From the NCBI RefSeq assembly GCF_020700235.1, contig NZ_CP085304.1, positions 1 through 64,000 on the forward strand: a DNA stretch of 64,000 nt. The letters run 5' to 3'. The translations under genes were made by a program, and so were the position numbers. Below are positions 51,937-60,285 of this stretch, piece after piece (within the stretch, counting starts at the first letter, position 1; every line of letters begins with the position of its first letter). The notes under the pieces were generated by a model. It was not told the DNA's origin. It worked only from the letters and a program-made list of their open reading frames with translations, and searched no databases. Source of the DNA: Haladaptatus pallidirubidus. Lineage in GTDB: Archaea; Halobacteriota; Halobacteria; Halobacteriales; Haladaptataceae.

Positions 51937-52008
51937 ATGCCGGACGATCTCGATCTCGACGCGGTCTTCCAGGCGCTGGCCATCCACCTGGAGGAAGACG
52001 AAGAATGA
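51937..52008 (+). pseudogene. ArsR-family gene with internal deletion
   Basis: ATG 51937 gives MPDDLDLDAVFQALAIHLEE then DEE and a stop at 52006. L-D-x-V-F-x-A-L is the first helix of ArsR regulators that usually precede SRPBCC/RibD-type operons. The whole HTH has been deleted between A-L-A and H-L-E-E-D. The stop overlaps the next ATG, preserving the operon joint. Confidence 0.5.
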
Positions 52009-52607
52009 TCAACAGCAACACCGACAACGAATCACCACAGAGAAACCTGATTGTCTCCGAGTTCTTGACTCTCGACGGAGTCATGGAGGCGCCTGAAGAG
52101 TGGTCCTTCGCGTTTTTCAGCGAGGAGCAGCAGGAGTACAAGCACGACGAACTATTCGCATCGGGCGCGTTCCTGCTGGGCCGGACAACCTACGAGACGT
52201 TCGCGACAGCCTGGCCCGACCGAACGGACGAGACAGGCTTCGCAGACCGAATGAATAGTCTACCGAAGTACGTCGTCTCAACGAATCTCGAGGAAGCCGA
52301 GTGGAACAACTCTACGATCATCGACGGTGATGTCGTCGAGGAGGTTGCCGCGCTCAAGCAGGAGGATGGAAAGGACATCCTCGTCAACGGCAGCGGCGAA
52401 CTTGTGAACACATTGATGGAACACGACCTCGTCGACGAGTACCGCCTCATGGTCCACCCAGTGGTTCAGAGCAGTGGCAAGCGCCTCTTCGAGAATGCGA
52501 ACGAATCGACGACGATGAATCTCGTCGACACGGAGGCGTTCAGCTCGGGCGTCGTCGTGCTCACTTACGAGCCGGCCGAGGAGGATCACCTCGGGGAGGA
52601 GGTCTGA
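52005..52607 (+). CDS. RibD C-terminal/DHFR-like reductase, paralogue 1
   Basis: 200 residues. NLIVSEFLTLDGVMEAPEEW is the first strand and helix, FLLGRTTYETFATAWPDRTD the NADPH-site loop, MNSLPKYVVSTNLEEAEWNN the K-Y-V-V-S-T signature, and KDILVNGSGELVNTLMEHDL then VDEYRLMVHPVVQSSGKRLF completes the fold. Members of this family (PF01872) are NAD(P)H-dependent oxidoreductases of mostly unknown substrate. First of three tandem paralogues on the same strand. Confidence 0.88.
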   Translation: MINSNTDNESPQRNLIVSEFLTLDGVMEAPEEWSFAFFSEEQQEYKHDELFASGAFLLGRTTYETFATAWPDRTDETGFADRMNSLPKYVVSTNLEEAEWNNSTIIDGDVVEEVAALKQEDGKDILVNGSGELVNTLMEHDLVDEYRLMVHPVVQSSGKRLFENANESTTMNLVDTEAFSSGVVVLTYEPAEEDHLGEEV

Positions 52608-52610
52608 ACG

Positions 52611-53180
52611 ATGAGGAAGATAGTCGCAACGGAGTCCGTCTCGCTAGACGGCGTTATGGAATCGCCCGAGGAGTGGTCTCCAGCCTACTCGACCCAGGAG
52701 CTGGACGAGGCGAACGCGGCGGGGATGGCGTCGTCGGACGCGTTACTGTTGGGACGAGTCACCTACGAGGAACTCGTCGCCTTCTGGCCCACTCAACCCG
52801 ACGACAATCCGATTGCGAAGTTCATCAACAATGTGCCCAAGTACGTCGTCTCGACGACGCTAGAGGATGTCGAATGGAACAACTCTACGATCATCGCCGG
52901 GAACGCTGAGGAAGAGATAGACGAGCTGAAGCAACAAGACGGTGATGGTATCGGGATCGTCGGTAGCGGCACGCTTGTCCGGTCGCTGCTTGACTATGGC
53001 CTCCTCGACGAGTTCGTGCTCAATGTCCATCCCCTGGTACTCGGGGACGGGAAGCGTCTCTTCGAGGATGTCGGCGAACGGAATGCCCTGAACTTGGTCG
53101 ATTCGAAGACGTTCGATTCGGGCGTCATCTCGCTCACCTACCAGCCAGCAAAAACGGATGTGGAGGAAGCCGATGAGTAA
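52611..53180 (+). CDS. RibD C-terminal/DHFR-like reductase, paralogue 2
   Basis: 189 residues. RKIVATESVSLDGVMESPEE, ALLLGRVTYEELVAFWPTQP, FINNVPKYVVSTTLEDVEWN and VGSGTLVRSLLDYGLLDEFV follow paralogue 1 closely. 3 bp after the previous stop, so co-transcribed. The C-terminal helix region differs most, suggesting a different substrate. Confidence 0.88.
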   Translation: MRKIVATESVSLDGVMESPEEWSPAYSTQELDEANAAGMASSDALLLGRVTYEELVAFWPTQPDDNPIAKFINNVPKYVVSTTLEDVEWNNSTIIAGNAEEEIDELKQQDGDGIGIVGSGTLVRSLLDYGLLDEFVLNVHPLVLGDGKRLFEDVGERNALNLVDSKTFDSGVISLTYQPAKTDVEEADE

Positions 53181-53787
53181 AACCGAGACGACCGAAGAGA
53201 GCACGCGTGAGCAGACGAACGGACGGAAACTCGTTGTCGAAAACAAGGTCACCCTCGATGGGGTGTTCGACAAGCAAGCGGAGTGGCAGATGCAGTTCTG
53301 GGGGGACCCCGATGAACTGGTGCGCTACTCGAAAGCCCACATCACCGAGTTCGACGCACTGCTGCTGGGACGCGTGACGTATCAGGGCCTAGCCGCCGTC
53401 TGGCCGTCCATGACGGACGGCATGGGGTACGCCGACTGGATAAACAGCATCCCCAAGCACGTCGTCTCGACGACGCTGCATACGGACGAAATGGAGTGGA
53501 ACGCACGCCTGATTACGGGGAACGTCACCGACAAAGTCGCCGCGCTGAAACGACAGCCCGGTCGGGACATCCTGATGGTCGGGAGTGGCGATCTGCTGAA
53601 CACGCTGATGCAGCACGACCTCGTCGACGAGTATCGGCTGATGGTCCACCCGGTGGTCCAGGGCAGCGGCAAGCGCCTCTTCGAGGGCGCAAACGAGCCG
53701 ACGACGATGGACCTCGTCGACACAGAGGCGGTCGGCTTGGGTGTCTTCGTGCTCACCTACGAGCCCACGACGGAGGATGGCGAATGA
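53173..53787 (+). CDS. RibD C-terminal/DHFR-like reductase, paralogue 3
   Basis: 204 residues from ATG 53173, overlapping the previous gene by 8 bp. RKLVVENKVTLDGVFDKQAE, ALLLGRVTYQGLAAVWPSMT, SIPKHVVSTTLHTDEMEWNA and LMVGSGDLLNTLMQHDLVDE. The N-terminal 20 residues are a disordered acidic tail. Stop overlaps the ATG of the SRPBCC pseudogene (ATGA). Confidence 0.88.
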   Translation: MSKTETTEESTREQTNGRKLVVENKVTLDGVFDKQAEWQMQFWGDPDELVRYSKAHITEFDALLLGRVTYQGLAAVWPSMTDGMGYADWINSIPKHVVSTTLHTDEMEWNARLITGNVTDKVAALKRQPGRDILMVGSGDLLNTLMQHDLVDEYRLMVHPVVQGSGKRLFEGANEPTTMDLVDTEAVGLGVFVLTYEPTTEDGE

Positions 53788-54201
53788 GCGACGACAACCA
53801 GCTGACTGTCCGGCGGACCTTCGACGTGCCCCGCGAACGCGTGTGGCGAGCGTTCACGGACCCCGACGAGCTGGCGCAGTGGTTCGTGCGGAGGCATGGA
53901 GGCGGAAGTCCACGCGCTCGACCCCGTGTCCGGCGGCGAGATGTCGGTGAGCTGGACGGCCGAGGAGCACCAGGTGGACAACGTGGGCACCTTCGAGGAG
54001 GTCGTCGAGCACGAGCGCCTCGTCACCGTCGAGGAGACTCCCCAGGGTGTGAACCGCATCACGTACGAGTTCCACGACGCGGGCGACGGAACCGAGATCG
54101 TCCTCACCCACGAACTCCCCGACGCCCAGATGGTCGATGGGGCCTCCGAGGGCTAGGAGAGCATCCTCGACAACTTAGAGGCCGTGGTCGCCGAGGACTG
54201 A
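53784..54201 (+). pseudogene. SRPBCC/AHSA1-type gene with frameshift and nonsense
   Basis: ATG 53784 opens NQLTVRRTFDVPRERVWRAF then TDPDELAQWFV, a canonical AHSA1 start. The continuation MEAEVHALDPVSGGEMSVSW, then VNRITYEFHDAGDGTEIVLT is in another frame from about 53895. Near the end an in-frame TAG (54154) stands where the family has Trp (G-W-E-S-I-L-D-N-L). Two independent lesions. A second SRPBCC relative at 55449 is also damaged. Confidence 0.75.
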
Positions 54202-54226
54202 CCGACACCGAGACGCACGGGGTTGA

Positions 54227-55339
54227 TCAATCCGTCTCGTCGGCGTCGGTCCGCGTTTGTATCTGGGTGGCGAGATACCGAGCATCAGCACCGACACCGA
54301 CGAGCGTGGCCGAAAGGAGCGACCGCTGGAAGGGCAAGCCGAGGAAGTACAGGCCCGGTTCATCTTCCACGACTCCTCGGTCGTGGATAGGTGAGCCGTC
54401 GTCATCACGGCTCAGCCCTGGAACCTCGATCCAGCTGAAGTCCTGGCGGAACCCCGTTGCCCAGATCACGGCGGCCACATCGAGGCGTCGCCCATTGTTG
54501 AGACGCGGCGTACCGTCCACCACCCCCTTCACCCGGGGGACCCGCTTGACGCCTGCCTGTTGGAGGTCTTCGGGCGTGAGACGAATCAGCGGATCGCCTC
54601 CATCCTTCCCGCGGGCTTTCAGCTTCCGACCGACCCACGTGTCGACAGTCAGTAGGTCGCTGAACAGCCACTCGAAGAGGCATCCGTCGAACCAGAACAA
54701 CCAGCGAGGGAGGTCATCGGAATCCCATTGCGGGAGGTGGCCGGTGTTCTGCCCGGAGAGCCAAACACATCGGTCAGCGGCGAGTTCGATGGCGATTTCG
54801 GCTCCCGAGTTGCCAGCACCGACGACGAGAACGTCCCCCTTGGGCAGCTGGTCGGGGCTCTGATACTCGCTAGAGTGGAGTTGGGTGATCGACGGGGCAA
54901 GTCCCGGCGCGAACCGAGGGACGTTCGGGTGGTGATATGGCCCGGTCGCCACTACGACGTGATCCGCCGCAATGCGCTGCGTTCCGGCATCCAGCACGTA
55001 TCGATCGCCGTTCCGAATCAGAGACTCGACTGTCGTATCAAGCTGTACTGGCAGGTCGAACTGGTCGGAATACGCTTCGAGGTAGTCAGCCATTTCGTCT
55101 TTTGTGGGGAAGTAGGTGTTAGCAGCAGGGAACGGCATTCCCGGCAGGCTGCTGAGCCCGGCCGGGATAAACAGTCGTAATGAATCCCAGCGGTTGCGCC
55201 AGGCGTTGCCCACACGGCTCCCAGCGTCTAGAATTACGAACGAGTGGTCGTGTTGTGCTAAGTAGTAGCCCATGGCCAAGCCAGCCTGCCCCCCACCGAT
55301 CACGACCGTCTCGACGTGTTGTGTGATTCTCTTCGTCAT
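54227..55339 (-). CDS. Flavin-dependent monooxygenase (CzcO/FMO-like)
   Basis: 370 residues. TVVIGGGQAGLAMGYYLAQH is the FAD-binding GxGxxG; GNAWRNRWDSLRLFIPAGLS fits the monooxygenase R-W-x-S-L-x-L; GDVLVVGAGNSGAEIAIELA is the NADPH-binding GxGxSG. DVAAVIWATGFRQDFSWI is the ATG(F/Y) motif. Probably oxygenates or reduces a small substrate in the cytoplasm. Stop faces the SRPBCC pseudogene. Its ATG overlaps (ATGA) a 37-codon frame at 55336-55449 that may be only the decayed tail of the upstream gene. Confidence 0.88.
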   Translation of the reverse strand: MTKRITQHVETVVIGGGQAGLAMGYYLAQHDHSFVILDAGSRVGNAWRNRWDSLRLFIPAGLSSLPGMPFPAANTYFPTKDEMADYLEAYSDQFDLPVQLDTTVESLIRNGDRYVLDAGTQRIAADHVVVATGPYHHPNVPRFAPGLAPSITQLHSSEYQSPDQLPKGDVLVVGAGNSGAEIAIELAADRCVWLSGQNTGHLPQWDSDDLPRWLFWFDGCLFEWLFSDLLTVDTWVGRKLKARGKDGGDPLIRLTPEDLQQAGVKRVPRVKGVVDGTPRLNNGRRLDVAAVIWATGFRQDFSWIEVPGLSRDDDGSPIHDRGVVEDEPGLYFLGLPFQRSLLSATLVGVGADARYLATQIQTRTDADETD

Positions 55340-55448
55340 CGGTATCCCCGTACCCTCAGCGTGGTCTCGCTATCTGTTGCGCGGCGGAGCAACACGACAA
55401 CGAATCCCCCGAGTACGAGATCGAACACGACGAGCACGAAGGATGTCA

Positions 55449-55862
55449 TCAGCGCCCTCGATGGCGCCAAATTCTTCCTTCGCTTCGCGTTCGGTCGCCA
55501 ATCCCGAAGCGCATCTGCATTGTAAGCTCCGTCTTACCGTCTTCTTGCTCGTCAAAGATTACCGACACCTGGAACTGTGATTCGCCTTCTTCGCTGCTGC
55601 GATGGATGTAGACCAAGCGCTCGGGCTCCACGACCTCGTCATAGACGATCGTGTTCTGGTATTCGTCACCCTCGGGGCCGGTCATCACGAATCGCCAGAC
55701 ACCACCCGGCCGCACGTCCAGCTCCTCGGTGGTTGTGGTGACTCCGTCCGGCCCCCACCAGTGCTGGACTTCCTCAGATGAAGTCCACGCCGCCCACACG
55801 CGTTCGCGTGGCACGTCGAACGTTCGCCGGATGATCAGACTCGTCTCGACGGTTTCGGTCAT
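55449..55862 (-). pseudogene. SRPBCC/AHSA1-type gene, frameshifted near 3' end
   Basis: 137 codons: SLIIRRTFDVPRERVWAAWT, VQHWWGPDGVTTTTEELDVR, GGVWRFVMTGPEGDEYQNTI, then after TMQMRFG the frame goes wrong (IGDRTRSEGRIWRHRGR). In the neighbouring frame the expected LATEREAKEEFGAIEGADD is found (about 55450-55500). The enzyme fold is nearly complete, so partial function cannot be excluded. Confidence 0.65.
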
Positions 55863-55866
55863 CGTT

Positions 55867-56013
55867 TCAGGCCCTCACAATGTCGGCGAGCTTCTTGAGC
55901 GAGTTGGTCAGGCCGTCCTCGGCGTCCTCGGGAACCGCATCGGGGATGTTTATCTGGTGGATGGCGACTTCGGTGCGGTCGGTGACTACCTGAAAGATGT
56001 TCCTGGCGGTCAT
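55867..56013 (-). CDS. Small ORF, C-terminal SRPBCC-like remnant
   Basis: 48 residues: MTARNIFQVVTDRTEVAIHQ then DAEDGLTNSLKKLADIVRA. The ending N-S-L-K-K-L-A-D-I-V resembles the last helix of SRPBCC proteins. It precedes the SRPBCC pseudogene by 4 bp on the same strand; probably a trimmed gene. Confidence 0.4.
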   Translation of the reverse strand: MTARNIFQVVTDRTEVAIHQINIPDAVPEDAEDGLTNSLKKLADIVRA

Positions 56014-56167
56014 CTCGCCGCTTGATGTCGTTCGTCGTTGTCAGCGATCCAATCATCTCGACTGTCGGTACGATGACCGAGCGGAAGAAAACAACATCCC
56101 TTATACTGGAACCGTATATATTGACGTATTCGAAGAGTGCGCCGGCAGCGTCGGTCTCGAAACGGCT

Positions 56168-56839
56168 ATGCACCTCCCGAACGGAGCAATGGTAATGAAA
56201 CGTGAAGCCGTCGTCCGGATCCCCACGGCGGAGTTCTCACACCCAAGCCTCGAAGAGTTCGTCTCGCTGTGCCGTGACGCAGGCGTCAAGGAGTGGCGTC
56301 CAACAGTTTGTACTGGACCCGGCGGAATCGTGGCGATACAGGTCGAACGGCCGTTCGACGAAGAACAGCTGTCTGCCCTTGAGTATGTTGCGTGGTGGGA
56401 ACGCACTAATCAGGCCACGGCCGACATCGGCTATCTCATAAAACTGAATATCCCCGACTTGACGAATGAGCTCCCCCCTCTTCACGAACTAAATGTGTCA
56501 AACGAGGAGATAACCGTAAACGGTCATGGGCTGGACATCTCGTTCGTCGGCACCCAGGAGGCACTCTCCTATGTGGTGAGTCAGTACATTGATGCGGGTA
56601 TCCCGATGGATCTGCGAGCCATGACCGACTATCACGGCCCCACTGGTGTACTGGATACCCTGACCGACCGCCAGCGCGAGGTCGTTCGCACCGCCCACGA
56701 GATGGGCTATTACGAGATTCCACGGCAAGTTCCGACCGAGGAAATCGCGGCCGAACTCGATTTGGATCAATCGACGGTGTCGGAGCACCTGCAACGAGCG
56801 GAGCGCAATCTGCTGAGGCACGCATTAGGTGCCGACTGA
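56168..56839 (+). CDS. HTH_10 (Bat-like) transcriptional regulator
   Basis: 223 residues from ATG 56168; ATG 56189 and 56195 (MKREAVVRIPTAEF) are close alternatives. A TATA-like CGTATATATTG lies about 55 bp upstream. The N-terminal sensor is followed by the HTH_10: TDRQREVVRTAHEMGYYEIP, RQVPTEEIAAELDLDQSTVS and EHLQRAERNLLRHALGA. Divergent from the SRPBCC/monooxygenase group, which it could control. Confidence 0.85.
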   Translation: MHLPNGAMVMKREAVVRIPTAEFSHPSLEEFVSLCRDAGVKEWRPTVCTGPGGIVAIQVERPFDEEQLSALEYVAWWERTNQATADIGYLIKLNIPDLTNELPPLHELNVSNEEITVNGHGLDISFVGTQEALSYVVSQYIDAGIPMDLRAMTDYHGPTGVLDTLTDRQREVVRTAHEMGYYEIPRQVPTEEIAAELDLDQSTVSEHLQRAERNLLRHALGAD

Positions 56840-56956
56840 GGATGATCACGTAGGGGGCGCCTCTCCTCACTATTCACAAATACACTACGGTACCAAGCAG
56901 AGAAGTTGGGATTATTTTGTTATGTATGGACGACCCCACCCGGATCAATTATCCAC

Positions 56957-57220
56957 GTTACGTGAGCAAGAAGTAGGAGTGTCGTACAAGTATCGGGTGG
57001 ATTGAGTGCCGTCAGTGAAGTTCGCCGTCATATATTGATGAAGCGCAAAAGAAACTCAATCGAGCAGTGAGTGAGTACCGTGATTCTGAGGTCGTTTGTG
57101 AGGAATTGCGGTCGTAGATTGGTCGGCTTGAGAGCGGCTGATCCAAGCGGGAGGACTACAGCTAATCGACGCGGCGTGTGGCGGCATTAGAGCGAGAGAC
57201 TGATTGGGGTGCATCGTTTT
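56957..57220 (+). pseudogene. Decayed 3' fragment of family-B DNA polymerase, copy 2
   Basis: Nucleotide similarity to 45170-45440 and 59690-59960 is obvious (GTACAAGTATCGGGTGGATT, CGTCATATATTGATGAAGCG, GGTCGTTTGTGAGGAATTGC) but stops and indels occur every few codons, and about 25 bp near 57140 are deleted. Ends about 110 bp before MITE copy 2, as copy 1 ends before MITE copy 1 if the inserted nuclease gene is ignored. Confidence 0.65.
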
Positions 57221-57328
57221 GCATCTTCATTAGGCTGAACTCTTCTCGTTTGTGAGCTGATGTTTCATGGCACCCCAAAGTAGTCAGTGGACTTCGGCAG
57301 TCTTCCTTTGATAGTGCTTCGATGTGGT

Positions 57329-57527
57329 CGATTACAACGTTGTAATAGAGGGGGATCGCGAGAGCGACCCCCTCCGTTTCGCAGAAAATAACGCAGAAAA
57401 AGACGCACTCCATCGTAGCCAACACATTAGTACCACCATGTGTCACCGGCAAAGCGGTGTGAATCTCGTGTGGTGGTGCCGCCGAAGTGGGGGTTCTGCG
57501 AACCCCCGTGATTACAACACTATAATC
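57329..57527. mobile_element. 200-bp MITE-like element, copy 2
   Basis: Starts CGATTACAACGTTGTAATAG (ATTACAACGTTGTAAT is a perfect palindrome) and ends GTGATTACAACACTATAATC. Holds the same two hairpins as copy 1 (GGGGG-a-TCGC-gaga-GCGA-CCCCC and GGGGGTT-ctgcg-AACCCCC). Both copies keep one reading frame open through the element (VVIEGDRExDPLxFAE..EKDALHRSQ), but substitutions do not favour synonymous sites. Confidence 0.6.
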
Positions 57528-58032
57528 AGCGCCCTCCGTTTCCTCCCGCGTTTGCTTCGTGGGCGCGCATCCACCCGGCGAGATCAGGATGCCCGAACGT
57601 GATCTCGATGTGATGGCCACCAACGCCCATTGTGTCGTCAACCGACAACGGTCGTGATTCTTTGTAGGTCACACCAGGAACGCGCTCGGCCATCTCCTCC
57701 ATCACCCGATACCCGTCGTTCTTGTACGCACAACCGTAACGCGTCGCAACCTCTCGATAGCCCAATCGTGCGACCATCACGTCGTTCGTCTTGGCGACAT
57801 TCTTCGCATGCTCAAGGACATTGAGGTATTTATCCTCGACTTGCTGACTCTCGACGCGCTTTTCGCGGAAATTCATGAGCTCAGTATTCTGTTCCGAACG
57901 CTGGACCGTCTCGAAGAGTTGCTTACCTGCATTCGAGGCTTCTGCGACGAGATTCGACGAATCGTCGTCAACACCCTCTTCGGTCTCGTAATCACGCATG
58001 AGGTTGATGAGTCGGGACACCGACGCTCGCAC
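57526..58032 (-). CDS. Conserved hypothetical protein next to polymerase/TA region
   Basis: 168 residues from GTG 58032; ATG 57999 is an alternative, and a TATA-like GGTATAAATG (58090-58097) fits a start near here. NTELMNFREKRVESQQVEDK, YLNVLEHAKNVAKTNDVMVA and RLGYREVATRYGCAYKNDGY lead to VTYKESRPLSVDDTMGVGGH then HIEITFGHPDLAGWMRAH. The first half is a long helix, the second alpha/beta. I do not recognise a family. Its 3' third is duplicated at 49150, also beside a MITE copy. Divergent from the vapBC pair. Confidence 0.6.
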   Translation of the reverse strand: MRASVSRLINLMRDYETEEGVDDDSSNLVAEASNAGKQLFETVQRSEQNTELMNFREKRVESQQVEDKYLNVLEHAKNVAKTNDVMVARLGYREVATRYGCAYKNDGYRVMEEMAERVPGVTYKESRPLSVDDTMGVGGHHIEITFGHPDLAGWMRAHEANAGGNGGR

Positions 58033-58119
58033 CGACTGTTCTTCTCTTTTGCGTCGGTGAGATCGGTGGTAGTGTGAGCACACACTACATTTATACCGAA
58101 CGCTCTCCTCATAGTATGT

Positions 58120-58371
58120 ATGAGCGGTGAAAGTGTGGATTCTGAGAGCAAAGTCTCGGGGAATCAAGCAAATATTCCCGCACGAATCCGTCGTGAACTC
58201 GATATCGACGATGGTGATAAACTTCGCTGGCAGCTCCAAAATGACGGTACGGTTCGTATTCGCGTCGTCCAGCGTCGAAGTGGTACGTTTAGTGACTTCG
58301 GCGGCTACGACGGCGATGACGAGACTGACGTAACGACTGACCACGACGCGTGGGGCGTCGACGTCAACTGA
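58120..58371 (+). CDS. vapB: AbrB-type antitoxin
   Basis: 83 residues. KVSGNQANIPARIRRELDID then DGDKLRWQLQNDGTVRIRVV is the swapped-hairpin AbrB/SpoVT fold (I-P-x-x-I-R-R-E-L-x-I-x-x-G-D). The acidic C-terminal tail (DGDDETDVTTDHDAWGVDV) would cover the toxin's active site. Directly followed, with no spacing, by a PIN-domain toxin; such antitoxins repress their own promoter. Confidence 0.85.
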   Translation: MSGESVDSESKVSGNQANIPARIRRELDIDDGDKLRWQLQNDGTVRIRVVQRRSGTFSDFGGYDGDDETDVTTDHDAWGVDVN

Positions 58372-58806
58372 ATGCCACGCACACTCATCGACACGACCGT
58401 CCTCTTCGCTGCTGCCTATCGTCGAGACAGCGCACACAACGCTGCCCTTCCGATCATACAGGGTGTAGACACAGCATCGCTTCCAGAAGCAGTTGTTCTT
58501 GATTACGTGCTTGCAGAGACGCTCAACGGACTAATCACGCACGCTGGCCACGACGCTGCAACGGACTTTCTTGACCGGCTAGAGGAGAACGCGCGCTTTC
58601 ACATCGAGTTTTTGACCACCGACGCCTTCGCCACCGCGAAAGCACTCTTCCGGCAGTACGAGCGATTCTCGTTCGTTGACGCCTGCATCGTCGCCTACAT
58701 GCAGACTGAAGGACTCGGCTACCTCTATGCATTCGATGACGATTTCGATGCAGCGCACGATGTCTATCGACTCGATACTGCAACAGATCCGTATCAGCCC
58801 GAGTAA
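58372..58806 (+). CDS. vapC: PIN-domain toxin VapC
   Basis: 144 residues. Acidic catalytic residues of the PIN fold: D7 (TLIDTTVLFAAAYRRDSAHN), E49 (YVLAETLNGL), D103 (FSFVDACIVAYMQ), and D122/D124 (LYAFDDDFDAA). Mg-dependent endoribonuclease that typically cuts tRNA or rRNA. ATG directly follows the antitoxin stop. Occupies the slot held by the Doc pair in the other copy of this region. Confidence 0.88.
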   Translation: MPRTLIDTTVLFAAAYRRDSAHNAALPIIQGVDTASLPEAVVLDYVLAETLNGLITHAGHDAATDFLDRLEENARFHIEFLTTDAFATAKALFRQYERFSFVDACIVAYMQTEGLGYLYAFDDDFDAAHDVYRLDTATDPYQPE

Positions 58807-59092
58807 CAGAGTAGATTTTTCGCGGTTCCGCAGCGTCTAAGACACGGACGTGGACAGTCGGACTTTGCTACCAGTCGACTACGTCGCTCCGACCACAGAC
58901 GCGGTGGCCGGTACCAGCTCTCCCCCGCCCGCTGGCTTTGAGCCGATAGACACCGATACAACTACCGTACTTACGAGTAGCCGTACGGCGTCTGTCCCGA
59001 ACTGTGTCAATTCGGGACGTCCACAACCGCGTTTGTATGGGTGTTCGTGTTAGATTTGCTGCCCTCTCGAGCGTGAGTTCATCCCGACCACG

Positions 59093-59518
59093 CTACTCTC
59101 CGGCAACCGCGTCTGTGGCCGGACTATCGTTTGTGTCTCTGTTCGTGACCTCACCGGGAAGTTCGACATCGGCTTTCAGGACGAGACGCGTTTCCTGATA
59201 GCTCAATCTGTCTTTGGATCGTTGCTGCTTGATCTTCCTGAGCCGTGCATTTGAGAGTTCGTGCATCGCGTCCATCGTCTGACGAGCGAGTTCCTGGCTG
59301 TACTTCTTACTCACTACCGACTCTTTCAGGCGAATCCAGTCGGCGAGCTCTGACGCGTCTAAGTAGGTACGGATCTCACCGCTCCCTTTCGACCAAAGCG
59401 AATACCGACCGGCCTCATCGCGTTCACGCCATACCTTGCCAGCAAGTTCGTCGGGTTTGCGGTTGGTTACGGACGCGAGCATTTCGTCGTCATAGTGGGC
59501 CAGTCGAGATACCTCCAA
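59093..59518 (-). CDS. Conserved hypothetical protein beside polymerase fragment
   Basis: 141 residues: LAHYDDEMLASVTNRKPDEL, KVWRERDEAGRYSLWSKGSG then TYLDASELADWIRLKESVVS, a helical stretch with QTMDAMHELSNARLRKIKQQ, and an acidic tail. I recognise no domain. The last 59 residues recur as a fragment at 50461. It is divergent from the polymerase fragment with 54 bp between, and the two together may have been one locus. Confidence 0.55.
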   Translation of the reverse strand: MEVSRLAHYDDEMLASVTNRKPDELAGKVWRERDEAGRYSLWSKGSGEIRTYLDASELADWIRLKESVVSKKYSQELARQTMDAMHELSNARLRKIKQQRSKDRLSYQETRLVLKADVELPGEVTNRDTNDSPATDAVAGE

Positions 59519-59572
59519 AAGATGGCTCTAGTTGCGCACTCTCATTCCTAGAAAATCCGTTGTTAGTATTAG

Positions 59573-60216
59573 ATTCTAACGACAACGAGTTTCAAGTGGA
59601 GATTCGGCTCGAACACGAAGTGCACTACGACTGGATTGCGTTCGTGCCGTTACGGTATTCGGATACTGGCGCGTTGACGAAGTACTTCGGGAAGGTTGCT
59701 GGTGAACATGAGTACAAATATCGGGGGATCGAGTGCCGCCAGTGGAGTACGCCCTCGTATATCGATGAGGCACAGAAGGAACTCATTCGAGCGGTCGATG
59801 AGTACCATGATCCGGAAGCGGTTTGTGAGGAACTGCGATCGTGGGTTGATCGGCTGGAGCGCGGAGCGGTCGATCCGAATGAGTTGGTGATTACGAATCG
59901 GGTTTCGAAAAGGCGGGAGGACTACACGAAGTCGACACGGAGTGTGGCAGCATTGGAGCGGGCGGCTGATTTGGGGTTGGGTCGATCTCCTGGCCAGAGT
60001 GTATCGTATGTTGTGGTGGACGATGCAAAGCAGTCGCGAGAGCGGGTGCGGTTGGCGAGTGAGGAACTTGGTGAGTATGATACCGAGTTTTATCGGGAGT
60101 TATTGGTTCGTGCGGCAGCGAGTGTACTGTCGCCAATGGGTTGGCGAGAATCAGATATTGAGGAGGAGTTAGGGAAGTATACCGAGTCGAGTTTGGCGTC
60201 GTTCGGTTCAATCTGA
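59573..60216 (+). pseudogene. 3' fragment of family-B DNA polymerase, copy 3
   Basis: About 213 codons: FQVEIRLEHEVHYDWIAFVP, LRYSDTGALTKYFGKVAGEH, ECRQWSTPSYIDEAQKELIR, ITNRVSKRREDYTKSTRS, VSYVVVDDAKQSRERVRLAS, SVLSPMGWRESDIEE. Longer by about 30 codons at the front than copy 1 and otherwise intact to the stop. The frame happens to stay open far upstream on this strand, but that part is antisense to the gene at 59093 and not polymerase-like. Catalytic motifs are lacking. Confidence 0.75.
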
Positions 60217-60285
60217 TGTAACGAATAAATCCAAACATACCTACCGCTTAACCGTCCCGTGATGGATTGTATGTACAGACAGAAA

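Noticed and set aside
53496..54863. A 455-codon open frame on the + strand across the SRPBCC and monooxygenase genes
   Set aside because: It is very Arg/Gly/Pro-rich and overlaps well-supported genes on both strands; high G+C removes stops from all frames there.
57324..57602. Open frame through MITE copy 2 (and 48942 in copy 1) as a conserved peptide gene
   Set aside because: Differences between the copies change amino acids as often as not, and there is no plausible promoter or start; kept only as part of the mobile element.
45113..60216. A casposon or protein-primed PolB element
   Set aside because: The polymerase pieces are the C-terminal part of cellular-type PolB, no Cas1 is present, and no terminal repeats bracket the region.
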